From Roseobacter fucihabitans (lineage in GTDB: Bacteria; Pseudomonadota; Alphaproteobacteria; Rhodobacterales; Rhodobacteraceae), in assembly GCF_014337925.2 (NCBI RefSeq), contig NZ_CP143423.1:4455920-4519919 (forward strand): 64,000 nucleotides of DNA. The letters are read 5' to 3'. Position numbers and translations under genes: made by a program. Shown in pieces: positions 34,651 through 44,409 of this stretch. Under the pieces are notes generated by a model, which saw only the letters and a program-made list of their open reading frames with translations, did not search any database and had not been told where the DNA came from. The stretch's first letter is position 1. Each line of letters begins with the position of its first letter.

Positions 34651-34749
34651 CTACACAAATTTGGAGGAGTTTAAGGGGCGCAGGTCAATTTCTACGATTT
34701 CTTCGACGGTGGGCAACACAAGATCATCGGGAAGCTCAAAATACTTCAT
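34651..34749 (-). pseudogene. Truncated second gene of a two-gene unit (cut by an IS3 element)
   Basis: MKYFELPDDLVLPTVEEIVE-IDLRPL, then four residues and a stop formed by the IS terminal repeat. The ATG overlaps the stop of the upstream 107-residue gene (ATGA), so this was a coupled partner. The LPTVEEI start resembles Doc/Fic-type toxins, but 25 native residues are too few to be sure. Confidence 0.5.
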
Positions 34750-35069
34750 GCCAATCGCTTGAATGATCCGTCGAGCTGTTTGAGCATCCTCTGGCGCGAC
34801 TCCTTCATAGTGATACCCTTGCCAGGTTTTCCTAATACGAACGTGCCGGTTTTGATGTTTTTGTTAGAACGCTGCGTTAGCGCTGAAGCCGCCGCTGTCT
34901 TCGCCACCGGGCTGGACTTTGGGTCTCGGAGCACTTTTGATGCTGTCTTCGCGCTTGTTACTTCGCTGTTCGATTTTAACATTTTGGAAGACGACGAGCG
35001 GCTGACTGAGGTTGAATTTGACTTCTTTCCAGCAGTGACAAATCCCATTGTCATCTTTTTCTTCGCCAT
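34746..35069 (-). CDS. Small basic Ser/Lys-rich protein, possible antitoxin-like partner
   Basis: 107 residues. The first 50 are low complexity (GKKSNSTSVSRSSSSKML), then a conserved-looking helix KTASKVLRDPKSSPVAKTAA-ASALTQR. GGAG lies ahead of ATG 35069. Proteins with this ASKVLRDP...SALTQR motif are found before death-on-curing toxins in other alphaproteobacteria. That is a memory-based inference. The overlapping downstream gene is truncated. Confidence 0.55.
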   Translation of the reverse strand: MAKKKMTMGFVTAGKKSNSTSVSRSSSSKMLKSNSEVTSAKTASKVLRDPKSSPVAKTAAASALTQRSNKNIKTGTFVLGKPGKGITMKESRQRMLKQLDGSFKRLA

Positions 35070-35309
35070 CTGAGATCTCCACTTCCCTGCCTAATTACGG
35101 CTCTAATATACCATATAGCACTTAATAACCGCTTTCTCAAATGATGGGGCCGGTCAAATTCGTACATTGTCCTTTAATCGTGGTGGATGCTGGATGCACT
35201 TGCACTGCCGTACCAATAACGCTCGTTTTTCGGAGATCTGCGTTGACTAAACCCTGATCCGTTCGAACTCCTGACCTCAGTCATTTAGATTAAAGCGTTT
35301 TGCATTTAA

Positions 35310-35990
35310 TCTAAGGCATATCCGGCAGCTTTGAGGAGGTTTCAGCATTTGCTTGGATCAAACGGATCACAAATGTCGCCGAGGGCCTGGAAGAGTGTAT
35401 CAAACGTTTTTGGCCCGATCCGTCTCAGATGGGCTTTGAGAAAGCCATCTCATCCGCTGACTGGCAGGGTATTGCGCAGCAATGTCCCGAGAAGCAATAA
35501 AGTGTGGCTCCTGGCTCCTGGCTCCTGGCGCATGCGCGGCTGGCGGTGGTTGATCCACCCCCGCCTTGACTTGCGCAGGGCAGGCCGATTACGTTCCTGT
35601 GCGATAAGTCCTTTTTCCATATGAGAACCCGGCGCGTACCAAGGCGCGGTGAATTTATGAGAGGTGAACGGATACGCCGTATGCGTCTTCCAGCGCGCCC
35701 GATAGTGCATGCAATGTTATGTCTGGTTCGGCACGGATAATCCCGATTAAGAAATCCTTATACGGTGCCAGCTGGCCAAATCCGGCCCACCGGCCTGCCC
35801 TGTGGTCTGGGCGTGACGTCGCGCCGCTCTCGTTTGTCCGCAGCATAACGCACCCCCGTTGCCGCACTGACACCAAAAATACGCCCTGCTGCACGACAAA
35901 AGATCCCAGCAGCAACATACCCGCAAATCCGGTGCCGAAAATCTAAAGAAAGAGGTTTGCCCATCATCCACCTCCACACTGAAAATGAAG
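35310..35990 (-). pseudogene. IS630-family transposase with a large deletion and a short palindromic element
   Basis: N-terminal pieces: YKDFLIGIIRAEPDITLHAL, SGALEDAYGVSVHLS, then KGLIAQERNRPALRKSRRGW-INHRQPRMRQEP. The middle DDE part is gone. C-terminal piece AHLRRIGPKTFDTLFQALGD-ICDPFDPSKC follows right after the element. A GGAGCCA heptamer is tripled at the junction. Confidence 0.75.
35453..35495 (+). repeat. Type-1 short palindromic element, copy 7 (in IS630)
   Basis: GCTGACTGGCAG, stem GGG-TATTGC-GCA-GCAATG-T-CCC, then GAGAAGC. The right constant part is more decayed than in other copies. It lies at the deletion junction of the IS630 gene. Confidence 0.7.
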
Positions 35991-36242
35991 CAGACAAAGA
36001 CTCCTTTGGGAAACACAAATCAATTCAGATCAAACGCAAACCGCTTTAACCGGGAATCAAACTCCCAGAAACCGGCACAGAGCATTAGGATAAAAAATTG
36101 ATATCAGTTAAATCTGAGCCTGTCGGATAGGACACCGAAATCCGTCCATTCCGTCCCGCGCAGACGTCAGATCACCTCAGGTTCCTCACTGTAGCAGCAG
36201 TTAAACACGATCAACTGCAACAACCTACAGAAAGAAAACCTT
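35991..36242. other. Intergenic region before the hypothetical secreted protein
   Basis: No gene recognised. A purine-rich AGAAAGAAAACC lies just before ATG 36243. Confidence 0.4.
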
Positions 36243-36800
36243 ATGCAATCTCGTAATCACGATGGCGCCCGATGGCTCGGCCGCCCGTTATTGCCACGGT
36301 CACAAACGCCAAGATCCTTCATCATCATCGCACTTGCCTGTGTTGGCATTGGCGTGGCTTGCGGGTCGGTGGCTACTGCCAGTGACATTCAACCGCAGGA
36401 TGGCCATTGGCTTGCCGTCATGAAATTTGGCTCTGTCAGCGGGTGCTCGCCCGAAATGCGGCGCGAAATTGAAGCGGATGCCGAAGATGAAGTGCTCTAC
36501 TCCAAAGCGCTGACCTTTCCTGAACCTCTCGATCTGAACAAGCTCAATGAAGCCTGGGACGTCGACATCGCTTGGACCCGCGAAAGAGCGAACCAGTGGG
36601 CGGGCCAAATGACCGAAACTGAACGCACGTTATATGGAAAAATAACCACGGTGACTGATCTGGAAACCCGTGTCATCTCGGACGGATTGATTGATCAACT
36701 GGCCGTAATCACCGTCAACTTCCCACGCCGAATGGCGGAACGAATGGGATCGAAGGAGCCCTGCGTCATTCATGCAGCCATCACGCATCGTCTTCGCTGA
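36243..36800 (+). CDS. Exported protein of unknown function
   Basis: 185 residues. A long basic start precedes a hydrophobic signal (FIIIALACVGIGVACGSVATA-S), so secretion is likely. The mature part has two Cys far apart (VSGCSPEMRR and KEPCVIHAAI) and charged helices (DLNKLNEAWDVDIAWTRERA). I do not recognise a family. It stands 142 bases ahead of the MipA gene on the same strand. Confidence 0.6.
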   Translation: MQSRNHDGARWLGRPLLPRSQTPRSFIIIALACVGIGVACGSVATASDIQPQDGHWLAVMKFGSVSGCSPEMRREIEADAEDEVLYSKALTFPEPLDLNKLNEAWDVDIAWTRERANQWAGQMTETERTLYGKITTVTDLETRVISDGLIDQLAVITVNFPRRMAERMGSKEPCVIHAAITHRLR

Positions 36801-36942
36801 TTTTTAGCCAGACGGAGAGATCGGCGCGTTGCTCTATGGAATGGATGATCCGGCTGACCGGATCCTTGACCTGAGCCAAGCTGCCTGCGCCAGCACTTCT
36901 CCTCCATCACAGACAAATTCCATCATGAATAGGGATACCTAC

Positions 36943-37695
36943 ATGAAACTTCGATATATTGGCCTTTTCGCAACAACCGCCGCGCTGTTTTGTCCAACGT
37001 GGGCCGTCGCCGATGGCTTGTTTTCAAACGGAAATTTTAGCATCGGTGCCGGTGTCCTTTCGTCCTCCGGCATTTACAAAGGGGAAAAATCTGAAGCCGG
37101 GTTCTTTCCCTTTTTATCCTATGACAGCGATAGGCTGCACGTGGGATTTGACGGAATTGGCTTGCATGTCCTCAATCAGGATAATGTTGAGCTGACTTTG
37201 CTTCTGGGACCTGGAGACTCACCTGATTTCCCCAATAAGAACCCCTTGTTTGCAGGGCTCAAACGCGGCACCCCGGTTGATGCGGGATTTGAAGCGGCTT
37301 ATGATTTCGACGCGTTTTATGTGGCTGGCGGTGCCATGGTTGACGTGTCGTCAGAGCATAAAGGATACCAGGCTGAGGCAAAAATCGGTAGCGAATTCAT
37401 GCTGGGCGAAGTCGGCATTGATATCGGCGCAGGCGCGCGTTTTCGCGATCAGAAGCTGAACAACTTTCTCTACGGCGTCTCTGCCGCGGAGGCCAATGGC
37501 CTGCGCTCAGCCTATGATGTGGGCGGCACAAGTGAGCCCTTCGTTGATATGACGGTGTCTTATCTGGTCAGTGACGACGTCATTCTGATGGGTTTTATGG
37601 AATATCATCCCCTGGATAAAAAAGTGCATGGCAGCCCGCTGACGAACGGCAAGGACAGCTATAGCGTCGGGCTTGGCCTGATCTATAGTTTTTGA
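36943..37695 (+). CDS. MipA/OmpV family outer-membrane protein
   Basis: 250 residues from ATG 36943, which gives a clean signal peptide (MKLRYIGLFATTAALFCPTW-AVA). Then FSIGAGVLSSSGIYKGEKS, FPFLSYDSDRLHVG, several amphipathic beta strands and a C-terminal YSVGLGLIYSF with the terminal aromatic of outer-membrane barrels. It may serve as scaffold or pore next to the efflux genes that follow. The next gene overlaps its stop codon. Confidence 0.85.
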   Translation: MKLRYIGLFATTAALFCPTWAVADGLFSNGNFSIGAGVLSSSGIYKGEKSEAGFFPFLSYDSDRLHVGFDGIGLHVLNQDNVELTLLLGPGDSPDFPNKNPLFAGLKRGTPVDAGFEAAYDFDAFYVAGGAMVDVSSEHKGYQAEAKIGSEFMLGEVGIDIGAGARFRDQKLNNFLYGVSAAEANGLRSAYDVGGTSEPFVDMTVSYLVSDDVILMGFMEYHPLDKKVHGSPLTNGKDSYSVGLGLIYSF

Positions 37696-38882
37696 ACGTG
37701 AGGTTGACGCTGCAAGCCAAGGGGCGCCCATCTGGTGCCCCTTCATCAAAGAATGTCGTTTCACGAAGACCCGAACCCTTGATCTTTGACAATGATTCCG
37801 GGGCGTCCTGGCCCCATCGGCTGGCGGGGATTGTGTGCCTGATCCTGACCTTGTGGATGGCCAGCGGTATTTTCTTTCCTGCCGCCGTGCCTACACCGCA
37901 CTCCGCCGTGCTTCAGGTTCCGTCACGTATGACGGTTGCGGTTCAGGTGTCAGTTGCAGAGACCGTGACCCGGTTTTTCAAAGGTGACGGGCATACAACG
38001 CCTGACCGTGAAACCGTCATACTTGCCGAGATGGCCGGGCATGTGGCGCGGGTAAATGTGAAAAAAGGCCAGATGGTCACCCAAGGCGACCCCATTACGG
38101 TGCTTGATCAAACGCAACGCATCGCAGATCTAAATCGCGCACAGGAGGATCTTGCCCGCACGGTGCGGGACTTTGAAACGGCCAAAGCTCTACTTGAACG
38201 CGGAGCCGCGACATCCACACGGCTGGCTCAGGCGCGTGCAGCGCTGGCTGCGTCACGCGCTGCTATTGCAACGGCACAGCAGGGATTGGCGCAGACTGAA
38301 CTCGTTGCGCCCTTCGGCGGGCGTGTCGAAGCATTAAGCGTGAATCCTGGCATATATATTCAGGAAGGAGACGAGATTGCACGGATCGTCGACAATACGC
38401 CCCTGACAGTGTCGATGCGCGTTCCCCAACAAACGCGCGCCGGCCTGCGGAGTGGCGCACAAGTCTCGGTGCAATTCAACACGGGCGAGAGTCGTGTTGG
38501 GCAAATCACCTTTCTGGGCAACAGCGCTGATCTGGCCACCCGCACGTTTCTTGTTGAAATTTCTTTCCCTAATGCGGATGGGCAGATCCCCGCTGGCATC
38601 AGCGCCCGGATGGAGGTGCCCATCGGCGATGTGATTGCGCATTTTGTCTCGCCCGCGATCCTGTCATTGGGCGATGCGGGTGTGCTTGGGATAAAAACCG
38701 TGGATGCCGAAAACCGCGTGGTCTTTACGCCGGTTGAAATCGCCCTGACGCAATCGGACGGAATCTGGGTGACAGGTCTGCCTGAACGCGTTCGTTTGAT
38801 CACCGTCGGGCAGGGTTTCGTCAGGGCTGGAGAAACGGTCATTCCCGCGAACCAGCACGTTCTGACGGAGGTCGCACAATGA
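37692..38882 (+). CDS. RND efflux periplasmic adaptor (membrane fusion protein)
   Basis: 396 residues from TTG 37692 overlapping the MipA stop (GTG 37698 also possible). N-terminal helix (LAGIVCLILTLWMASGIFFP), lipoyl half-motifs (VILAEMAGHVARVNVKKGQM and APFGGRVEALSVNPGIYIQE), a short hairpin of about 65 residues, and beta-barrel domains ending VIPANQHVLTEVAQ. It links the RND pump to an outer-membrane channel. Its stop overlaps the pump start (ATGA). Confidence 0.9.
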   Translation: MNVRLTLQAKGRPSGAPSSKNVVSRRPEPLIFDNDSGASWPHRLAGIVCLILTLWMASGIFFPAAVPTPHSAVLQVPSRMTVAVQVSVAETVTRFFKGDGHTTPDRETVILAEMAGHVARVNVKKGQMVTQGDPITVLDQTQRIADLNRAQEDLARTVRDFETAKALLERGAATSTRLAQARAALAASRAAIATAQQGLAQTELVAPFGGRVEALSVNPGIYIQEGDEIARIVDNTPLTVSMRVPQQTRAGLRSGAQVSVQFNTGESRVGQITFLGNSADLATRTFLVEISFPNADGQIPAGISARMEVPIGDVIAHFVSPAILSLGDAGVLGIKTVDAENRVVFTPVEIALTQSDGIWVTGLPERVRLITVGQGFVRAGETVIPANQHVLTEVAQ

Positions 38883-41800
38883 CGGGTATAATTGATGCGG
38901 CGTTTTCGCGGAGCCGCGTAGTCATTTTACTGTTCACGGCCATCCTGGCTGTGGGATCCTACGCCTATCTTGCCATTGCCAAGGAAAGCAATCCGGATAT
39001 CCCGATCCCCTTCATCTACGTCAGCACCACGCTGGATGGCATATCCCCGCAGGACAGCGAACGATTGTTGGTCAAACCTCTGGAGGCGGAGCTCAGCGGG
39101 CTGGCGGACCTCAGGGAGATCCGGGGCAATGCAGCCGAAGGCTACGCCAGTGTAACGCTCGAATTCGACCCGGGCGCTGATGTCGCGATGTCGCTTGATC
39201 AGGTGCGCGTGGGTGTGGATCGTGCCCGCCCCGATCTGCCGCAGGCCGCGACTGATCCGGTGGTCACTGAAATAAACACCGCGCTGTTCCCGATCCTGAC
39301 GACTGTTTTGTCCGGCCCGCTGCCGGAGCGCAAACTGAACCAGCTGGCGCGTGATCTCAGGGAAAAACTCGACGCGGTGTCGGGTATTCTGGAGGTTGAA
39401 ATCAGCGGCGGGCGCTCGGATTTGCTTGAAGTTCTGATCGACCCGATGCTGTTTGAGACATACGGTTTGTCTTTTGAAGATCTGATCGGTCAGATCAGCC
39501 GCAACAACACGATGGTTGCTGCGGGCGCGATTGAGGGGAACGCGGGGCGCATGGTGCTCAAAGTGCCGGGCCTGATCGAGGGTGCGCAGGATCTGATGCA
39601 ATTGCCCATCAAGGTCAAAGGCGATACGGTCGTGACTTTTGCCGATGTAGCCTCTGTGCGCCGGACTTTCGAGGACCCGGACAGCTTTGCGCGCATCAAC
39701 GGGCACCCCGCTTTGGCGCTTGATATCAAAAAACGCAGCGGTGCCAATATTATCGCAACCGTCGCAGCGGCCAAGGCGGTTGTCGAAAAGGCGCGTGCCG
39801 ACTGGCCAGAGACCGTCCGCGTTGACTATCTGCTGGATGAGAGCGTGCAAGTCGAAACCATGCTGGGGGATCTGGAGGCCAATGTGATCGCGGCGATCAT
39901 TCTTGTCATGATCGTCATTATCTACGCGCTTGGGATGCGATCCGCGCTGCTTGTCGGCCTGTCGATCCCCGGAGCGTTCCTGGCAGGTGTCGGGATGCTT
40001 TGGGCGATGGGCTTTACCATGAACATCGTCGTGCTGTTCTCGCTGATCCTCGTGGTCGGGATGCTGGTGGACGGCGCCATCGTCACCACGGAACTGGCGG
40101 ATCGGCATTTACAGGGCGGCATGCGCCCGACCGAGGCGTATGCGGCGGCGGCCAAACGGATGACCTGGCCGCTGATCTCTTCCACCGCCACGACGCTCAG
40201 CGTGTTTTTTCCGCTGCTTTTCTGGAAAGGCATGACCGGGGAATTCATGAAGTTCCTCCCGATCACGGTCATTCTAACGCTCTGTGCATCGCTGCTGATG
40301 GCTCTCATTTTCATACCGGTTCTGGGGGGGATGATCGCGCGGCGCGCCCCACAGACGGCGGCGGCCAAGGCGGTGCTCTACGGGGCAGAGCAGGGCGATC
40401 CGCGCAAAAGCCCCGGCATGTCCGGGCTTTACGCACGCGCACTTCATCGTGTGATCCTGCATCCCGCTGCAACCGTTCTGACGGCGGTGGCTTTGTTGCT
40501 GGGCACTTTTAGTCTTTACGGCCAATTGGGTTCGGGTGTCAGTTTTTTTCCCAAGGTCGAGCCGGAGTTCATGCAGGTTCAGATCCGGTTGCGGGACAAT
40601 TCTTCAGTCTTTGAGAGGGACGCGCTTGTGCGCCATGTCGAAGCGGGTCTGTTGCACCAGGATGAGATCGCCAGCGTCTATGCAACTACTACGCAAAGCA
40701 GTAACGACGAGGCGGATCTCATCGGGACACTTCAGCTGGAGCTGACGGCATGGAACGCGCGCAGGCCTGCTGCCGTGATCGCGGAGAGCATTCGCAGCGA
40801 CCTATCGGATATTCCCGGCATCCTGATCCAGATCGAAACCGAAAACGACGGGCCCGCCGGGGGCAAACCGGTTGATGTGACGATCATGGCGCGCGATCTG
40901 GCCGCAGCAGATCAGGCGGTGACGCAGATGCGCGGGATCATGGACCGGATCGGCGGGTTCAGCGATGTAAGCGACAGCCGCGCTTTGCCCGGAGTGGAAT
41001 GGCGCATTCGCGTGGACCGCAGCAAGGCCGCCCGGTTCGGGGCGGACATTGCTCTGGTCGGGCAGGCGATCCAATTGTTGACTCAGGGCATCAACGTGGC
41101 CCGCTTTCGACCCGATGATGCGCAGGGGACGGTTGATATCCGGGTCCGGTTTCCTGCCCAGGACCGTACGCTGGATGCCTTGCGTGCGCTGCGCGTTCCG
41201 ACGCAGGTCGGGGTGGTGTCGATTGCGAACTTTGTCGCCTTTGAGCCGGTGCCGCGATCCGGCTCGATCCAGCGCATTGATCAAAAGAGGGTGCTGACGC
41301 TTGAAGCCAATGTCACACCGGGCCTTCTGGTTGATGCCCAGATTTCAAAGCTGCGCGCGGCATTTGAGGCGGCACCGTTGCCCGAAGGTGTTGTCTGGGC
41401 GTTTGAGGGTGAAGCCGAGGAACAAGAAGACGCGATGATGTTCCTGCTCGCAGCCTTCGGTGCAGCAATCACGCTCATGTTCGGTATTCTGATTGCGCAG
41501 TTCAACAGTTTCTATCAGGCGCTTGTCGTGATGTCGGCCATTGTCTTCTCGGTTGCTGGTGTGCTTCTGGGCCTCTTGGTCACGGGTCGTCCTTTTGGGG
41601 TGGTGATGGGGGGCATCGGGGTCATTGCCCTGGCAGGGATCGTTGTGAACAATAATATCGTGCTCATCGATACGTATAATCAGCTGCGACATGCTGGCCA
41701 AACCCCATTGGAGGCTGCACTGCGCACCGGTGCGTTGCGGTTGCGGCCCGTGATGCTGACATCGCTGACCACGGTGCTGGGGCTAATGCCCATGGTGATC

Positions 41801-41971
41801 GGAATGAACATAAATTTCTTCTCACGCTCAATCATGTTTGGCGCCCCTTCGACGCAGTGGTGGACCGAATTATCGGCGGCAATTGCCGGGGGTCTTGTCG
41901 TGGCCACGGCCCTCACCCTGCTTGTGACACCCGCGATGCTCGTGCTGGGAGAACGGCGATCCCGCCGATAA
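38879..41971 (+). CDS. RND efflux transporter (HAE/AcrB-like inner-membrane pump)
   Basis: 1030 residues, normal length. First helix VVILLFTAILAVGSYAYLAI, porter domain, then the central helices with FSLILVVGMLVDGAIVTTEL carrying the acidic proton-relay residue (Asp in VDGAI), a second porter half and C-terminal helices (GVVMGGIGVIALAGIVVNNN). It exports hydrophobic compounds using the proton gradient. It forms an operon with the adaptor and MipA genes. Confidence 0.94.
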   Translation: MTGIIDAAFSRSRVVILLFTAILAVGSYAYLAIAKESNPDIPIPFIYVSTTLDGISPQDSERLLVKPLEAELSGLADLREIRGNAAEGYASVTLEFDPGADVAMSLDQVRVGVDRARPDLPQAATDPVVTEINTALFPILTTVLSGPLPERKLNQLARDLREKLDAVSGILEVEISGGRSDLLEVLIDPMLFETYGLSFEDLIGQISRNNTMVAAGAIEGNAGRMVLKVPGLIEGAQDLMQLPIKVKGDTVVTFADVASVRRTFEDPDSFARINGHPALALDIKKRSGANIIATVAAAKAVVEKARADWPETVRVDYLLDESVQVETMLGDLEANVIAAIILVMIVIIYALGMRSALLVGLSIPGAFLAGVGMLWAMGFTMNIVVLFSLILVVGMLVDGAIVTTELADRHLQGGMRPTEAYAAAAKRMTWPLISSTATTLSVFFPLLFWKGMTGEFMKFLPITVILTLCASLLMALIFIPVLGGMIARRAPQTAAAKAVLYGAEQGDPRKSPGMSGLYARALHRVILHPAATVLTAVALLLGTFSLYGQLGSGVSFFPKVEPEFMQVQIRLRDNSSVFERDALVRHVEAGLLHQDEIASVYATTTQSSNDEADLIGTLQLELTAWNARRPAAVIAESIRSDLSDIPGILIQIETENDGPAGGKPVDVTIMARDLAAADQAVTQMRGIMDRIGGFSDVSDSRALPGVEWRIRVDRSKAARFGADIALVGQAIQLLTQGINVARFRPDDAQGTVDIRVRFPAQDRTLDALRALRVPTQVGVVSIANFVAFEPVPRSGSIQRIDQKRVLTLEANVTPGLLVDAQISKLRAAFEAAPLPEGVVWAFEGEAEEQEDAMMFLLAAFGAAITLMFGILIAQFNSFYQALVVMSAIVFSVAGVLLGLLVTGRPFGVVMGGIGVIALAGIVVNNNIVLIDTYNQLRHAGQTPLEAALRTGALRLRPVMLTSLTTVLGLMPMVIGMNINFFSRSIMFGAPSTQWWTELSAAIAGGLVVATALTLLVTPAMLVLGERRSRR

Positions 41972-41985
41972 ACCGCGATCGGGCC

Positions 41986-43170
41986 TCAGGACGGGCGTGC
42001 CCTGATCGCAGAAGGGGTTGTCCCCATCTCTCGCTTGAATGCATTGTAAAATGACGACCTTGAATTGAACCCTACATCGTAGGTTATGAGCAGTATTGTC
42101 TCTTCCGTATCGCGCAACTGTTTCACCGCATCTTTGATCCGCCATTTGTTGACGTAGTCGAAAAAGTTGCACATGAGCGTCATATTCAGCGTTTGCGAAA
42201 CATAATTCGAAGTGACCCCGATGTGCTTTGCCAGATCCCACAGCGACAGGTTTGGATCGCGGTAGAGCAAGTCCTTTGACATCGCCTTCTCGATTTTGTT
42301 CGCAATGCGTGCTGCGTGTTCATCCGTTAAGGCGGAGCGCTCATATTTCGATGAAACGGCTTCCGACAGTGCGGGCTCAGAGGCACCCACGACTGGCTCG
42401 CGCACCAGCCCGGGCTGCTGACGCACACCCCAAATGGCAATAACCCATGTCATCGCTATATCGAAAAAGCCGTCCATCAGATCATACGTATCCAGCATGA
42501 AATCAGGGACCGCAATTCCCGACAGATCTGCGGCCATCTGGACAAAACTCAGCAACAGATAAGCACTGACCGTTGTCGTGATCCACCAAACCCAAGACAG
42601 CTCCCTGTTTTCCGTCGTCGCAAACAGATCTTTGAGCCGGGTGCTATAGGCCGAAAGCATCCGCATGGTCAGAAACAGGTAAATGCCAATCTGCATATAA
42701 AAGATTGCTGACACCACCTGAAAGTAGACGGCGGTGAAGCGGGTCAGCTGGTCGATGGTATCCCAGTCCAGCTCGTCCGTCTCGAATACGGATTGCGGCA
42801 GCATGAACATCAGAATGATCATGCTGATCGACATCAACAGCGGCAGAGCGTGCCAGCCCTTGTGGGTAATCCGGTCCACCTCCTCCTCGGAGGTCAACGC
42901 GCGGACATAAAGCCAGAACAGGAACGGTTGCATCAACGTAAACGGAACGGACAGGCTGCCCCACCGGGCGAACATCGCCTCATAACCATCTACACCCCAC
43001 AGAAGATCTCCAATGCTGACAATGCCGACGAGCGATTGCGCGGCAAAAAAGAGCGCTAAAGGCACATATACACGCTGATGACGTTGATGCAGAAAAAGCT
43101 GGTTTGTACAAAACAGCGTCACACCGAGCTGAAACATCAGCATTGCAAAATAGAATGTATCCTCATGCAT
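41986..43170 (-). CDS. AraC-family regulator with an N-terminal multi-helix membrane domain
   Basis: 394 residues from ATG 43170 (TTG/CTG-type extension to 43212 less likely). Six to seven hydrophobic helices fill residues 1-230 (FYFAMLMFQLGVTLFCTNQL, LPLLMSISMIILMFMLPQSV, ELSWVWWITTTVSAYLLLSF). The C-terminal 110 residues are an AraC double HTH (NLSLWDLAKHIGVTSNYVSQ, ILLITYDVGFNSRSSFYNAF-KREMGTTPS). It is convergent with the RND operon, with only 14 bases between stops, and is a candidate membrane sensor for it. Confidence 0.88.
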   Translation of the reverse strand: MHEDTFYFAMLMFQLGVTLFCTNQLFLHQRHQRVYVPLALFFAAQSLVGIVSIGDLLWGVDGYEAMFARWGSLSVPFTLMQPFLFWLYVRALTSEEEVDRITHKGWHALPLLMSISMIILMFMLPQSVFETDELDWDTIDQLTRFTAVYFQVVSAIFYMQIGIYLFLTMRMLSAYSTRLKDLFATTENRELSWVWWITTTVSAYLLLSFVQMAADLSGIAVPDFMLDTYDLMDGFFDIAMTWVIAIWGVRQQPGLVREPVVGASEPALSEAVSSKYERSALTDEHAARIANKIEKAMSKDLLYRDPNLSLWDLAKHIGVTSNYVSQTLNMTLMCNFFDYVNKWRIKDAVKQLRDTEETILLITYDVGFNSRSSFYNAFKREMGTTPSAIRARPS

Positions 43171-43339
43171 TTTTAATATTTCTTTGAATTCATAATGGCG
43201 GTGCTCTAACAAAACCTGAGTTGCAGAAAAAGAGGTTGAGAGTGTAACTGTGTCCTGACCGTCATGCTAAGACACCAAATCTGGTTGTGTCGCAAACTTT
43301 GTCGTGAGGCGAGATGGGGCCTCGCTAGGATACAATTAT

Positions 43340-43500
43340 CCAGCGAGCTCAGCAAACTGTTCAAAGCCGGACAACCCTGGTCGGTCGAATTGTCCTTTGC
43401 GGATCATGTGGGCGACTTCGATGCCCGCCAGAGTGGACGCGGCTGAATTGAACGATTTGAAGGTCTGCACTGAGCCGATTCTGTTGAAAAACTCTTGCTT
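43340..43500 (-). pseudogene. IS6 transposase, C-terminal piece
   Basis: GSVQTFKSFNSAASTLAGIE then VAHMIRKGQFDRPGLSGFEQ-FAELAG and a stop. Separated from the rest of its gene by the IS1182 insertion. Confidence 0.8.
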
Positions 43501-43739
43501 GATCGGGTGGCTATTCGCTGATTCAATTTTCCTTAGCAACGGGGGTGATTTCGATGCTGGGACCAAAGCAAGAAGCACAAGGCGCGCTGTTTTACGAGTT
43601 CTCGATTGACGATCATGTGCCCCAAGATCACCTGCTGCGGTCAATTGATAGGTTCGTTGATCTAAGCGACATCCGCCAATACCTAGCGGACTTTTATAGC
43701 CACACTGGCCGCCCGTCCATCGACCCAGAACTGCTGATC

Positions 43740-43776
43740 TATTACCCGGCAGTGCATGTTTACATGCATGAGAGGG
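43740..43776 (+). repeat. Type-1 short palindromic element, copy 8 (37 bp, in IS1182)
   Basis: TATTACCCGGCAG, stem TGCATG-TTTA-CATGCA, then TGAGAGGG. It shifts the frame between CTG-ATC and CGC-ATG. Confidence 0.85.
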
Positions 43777-44409
43777 CGCATGCTGCTCGTGGGCTATTGT
43801 TCTGGCATCCGCTCGGAGCGCCGTCTTTGTGAAGAGGTGCATTTGAAACTGGCGTATCGTTGGTTTTGCCGCCTCGATCTATCTGATCCGGTGCCGAACC
43901 ACTCGACGTTCTCCAAGAACCGGCATGGGCGTTTCCGGGAGAGTGCATTGTTGCGACACCTGTTCGAGAAGACCGTAGCTCGGTGCATCGCGGATGGCTT
44001 GGTGAGTGGCCAGCGCCTTGCGGCAGACGCCAGTTTGATCGAGGCAGATGCGAACAAACAAAACGCGACGCCGAAGGAAGATTGGGACCATAATGCCATC
44101 GATCCAAACGATGCGCCGCGTGCCGTGAAGGAGTATCTTGATGTCTTGGATAACGCAGCTTTTGGCGCAGCATCTGAGGTTGAACCCAAGTTCACGTCCC
44201 ATTCTGATCCTGCAAGCCAATGGACGGCAGCCCGTAAAGGCCCTGCGTTCTTCAGTTATTCCACCAATTACCTGATCGACACGGATCATGCCGTGATCGT
44301 CGATGTGGAGGCCAGACGATCAATCCGGCAAGCAGAAGTCGGGTCTGTGCGCTCAATGTTGGATCGGGTCAAAGACACGTTCGATCTGCATCCCGAATGG
44401 ATTATCGCC

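Noticed and set aside
34759..35073. Plus-strand 104-codon ORF over the Ser/Lys-rich protein
   Set aside because: The minus-strand gene has a ribosome-binding site and a coupled downstream start. The plus-strand reading is its hydrophobic mirror.
35501..35530. CTCCTGG heptamer repeated three times as a variable-number tandem repeat
   Set aside because: It lies at a deletion junction in a dead IS630 gene. Three copies are too few to call a functional repeat.
38927..40108. 393-codon open frame on the minus strand inside the RND pump
   Set aside because: Antisense shadow of a strongly supported pump gene with no ribosome-binding site or domain.
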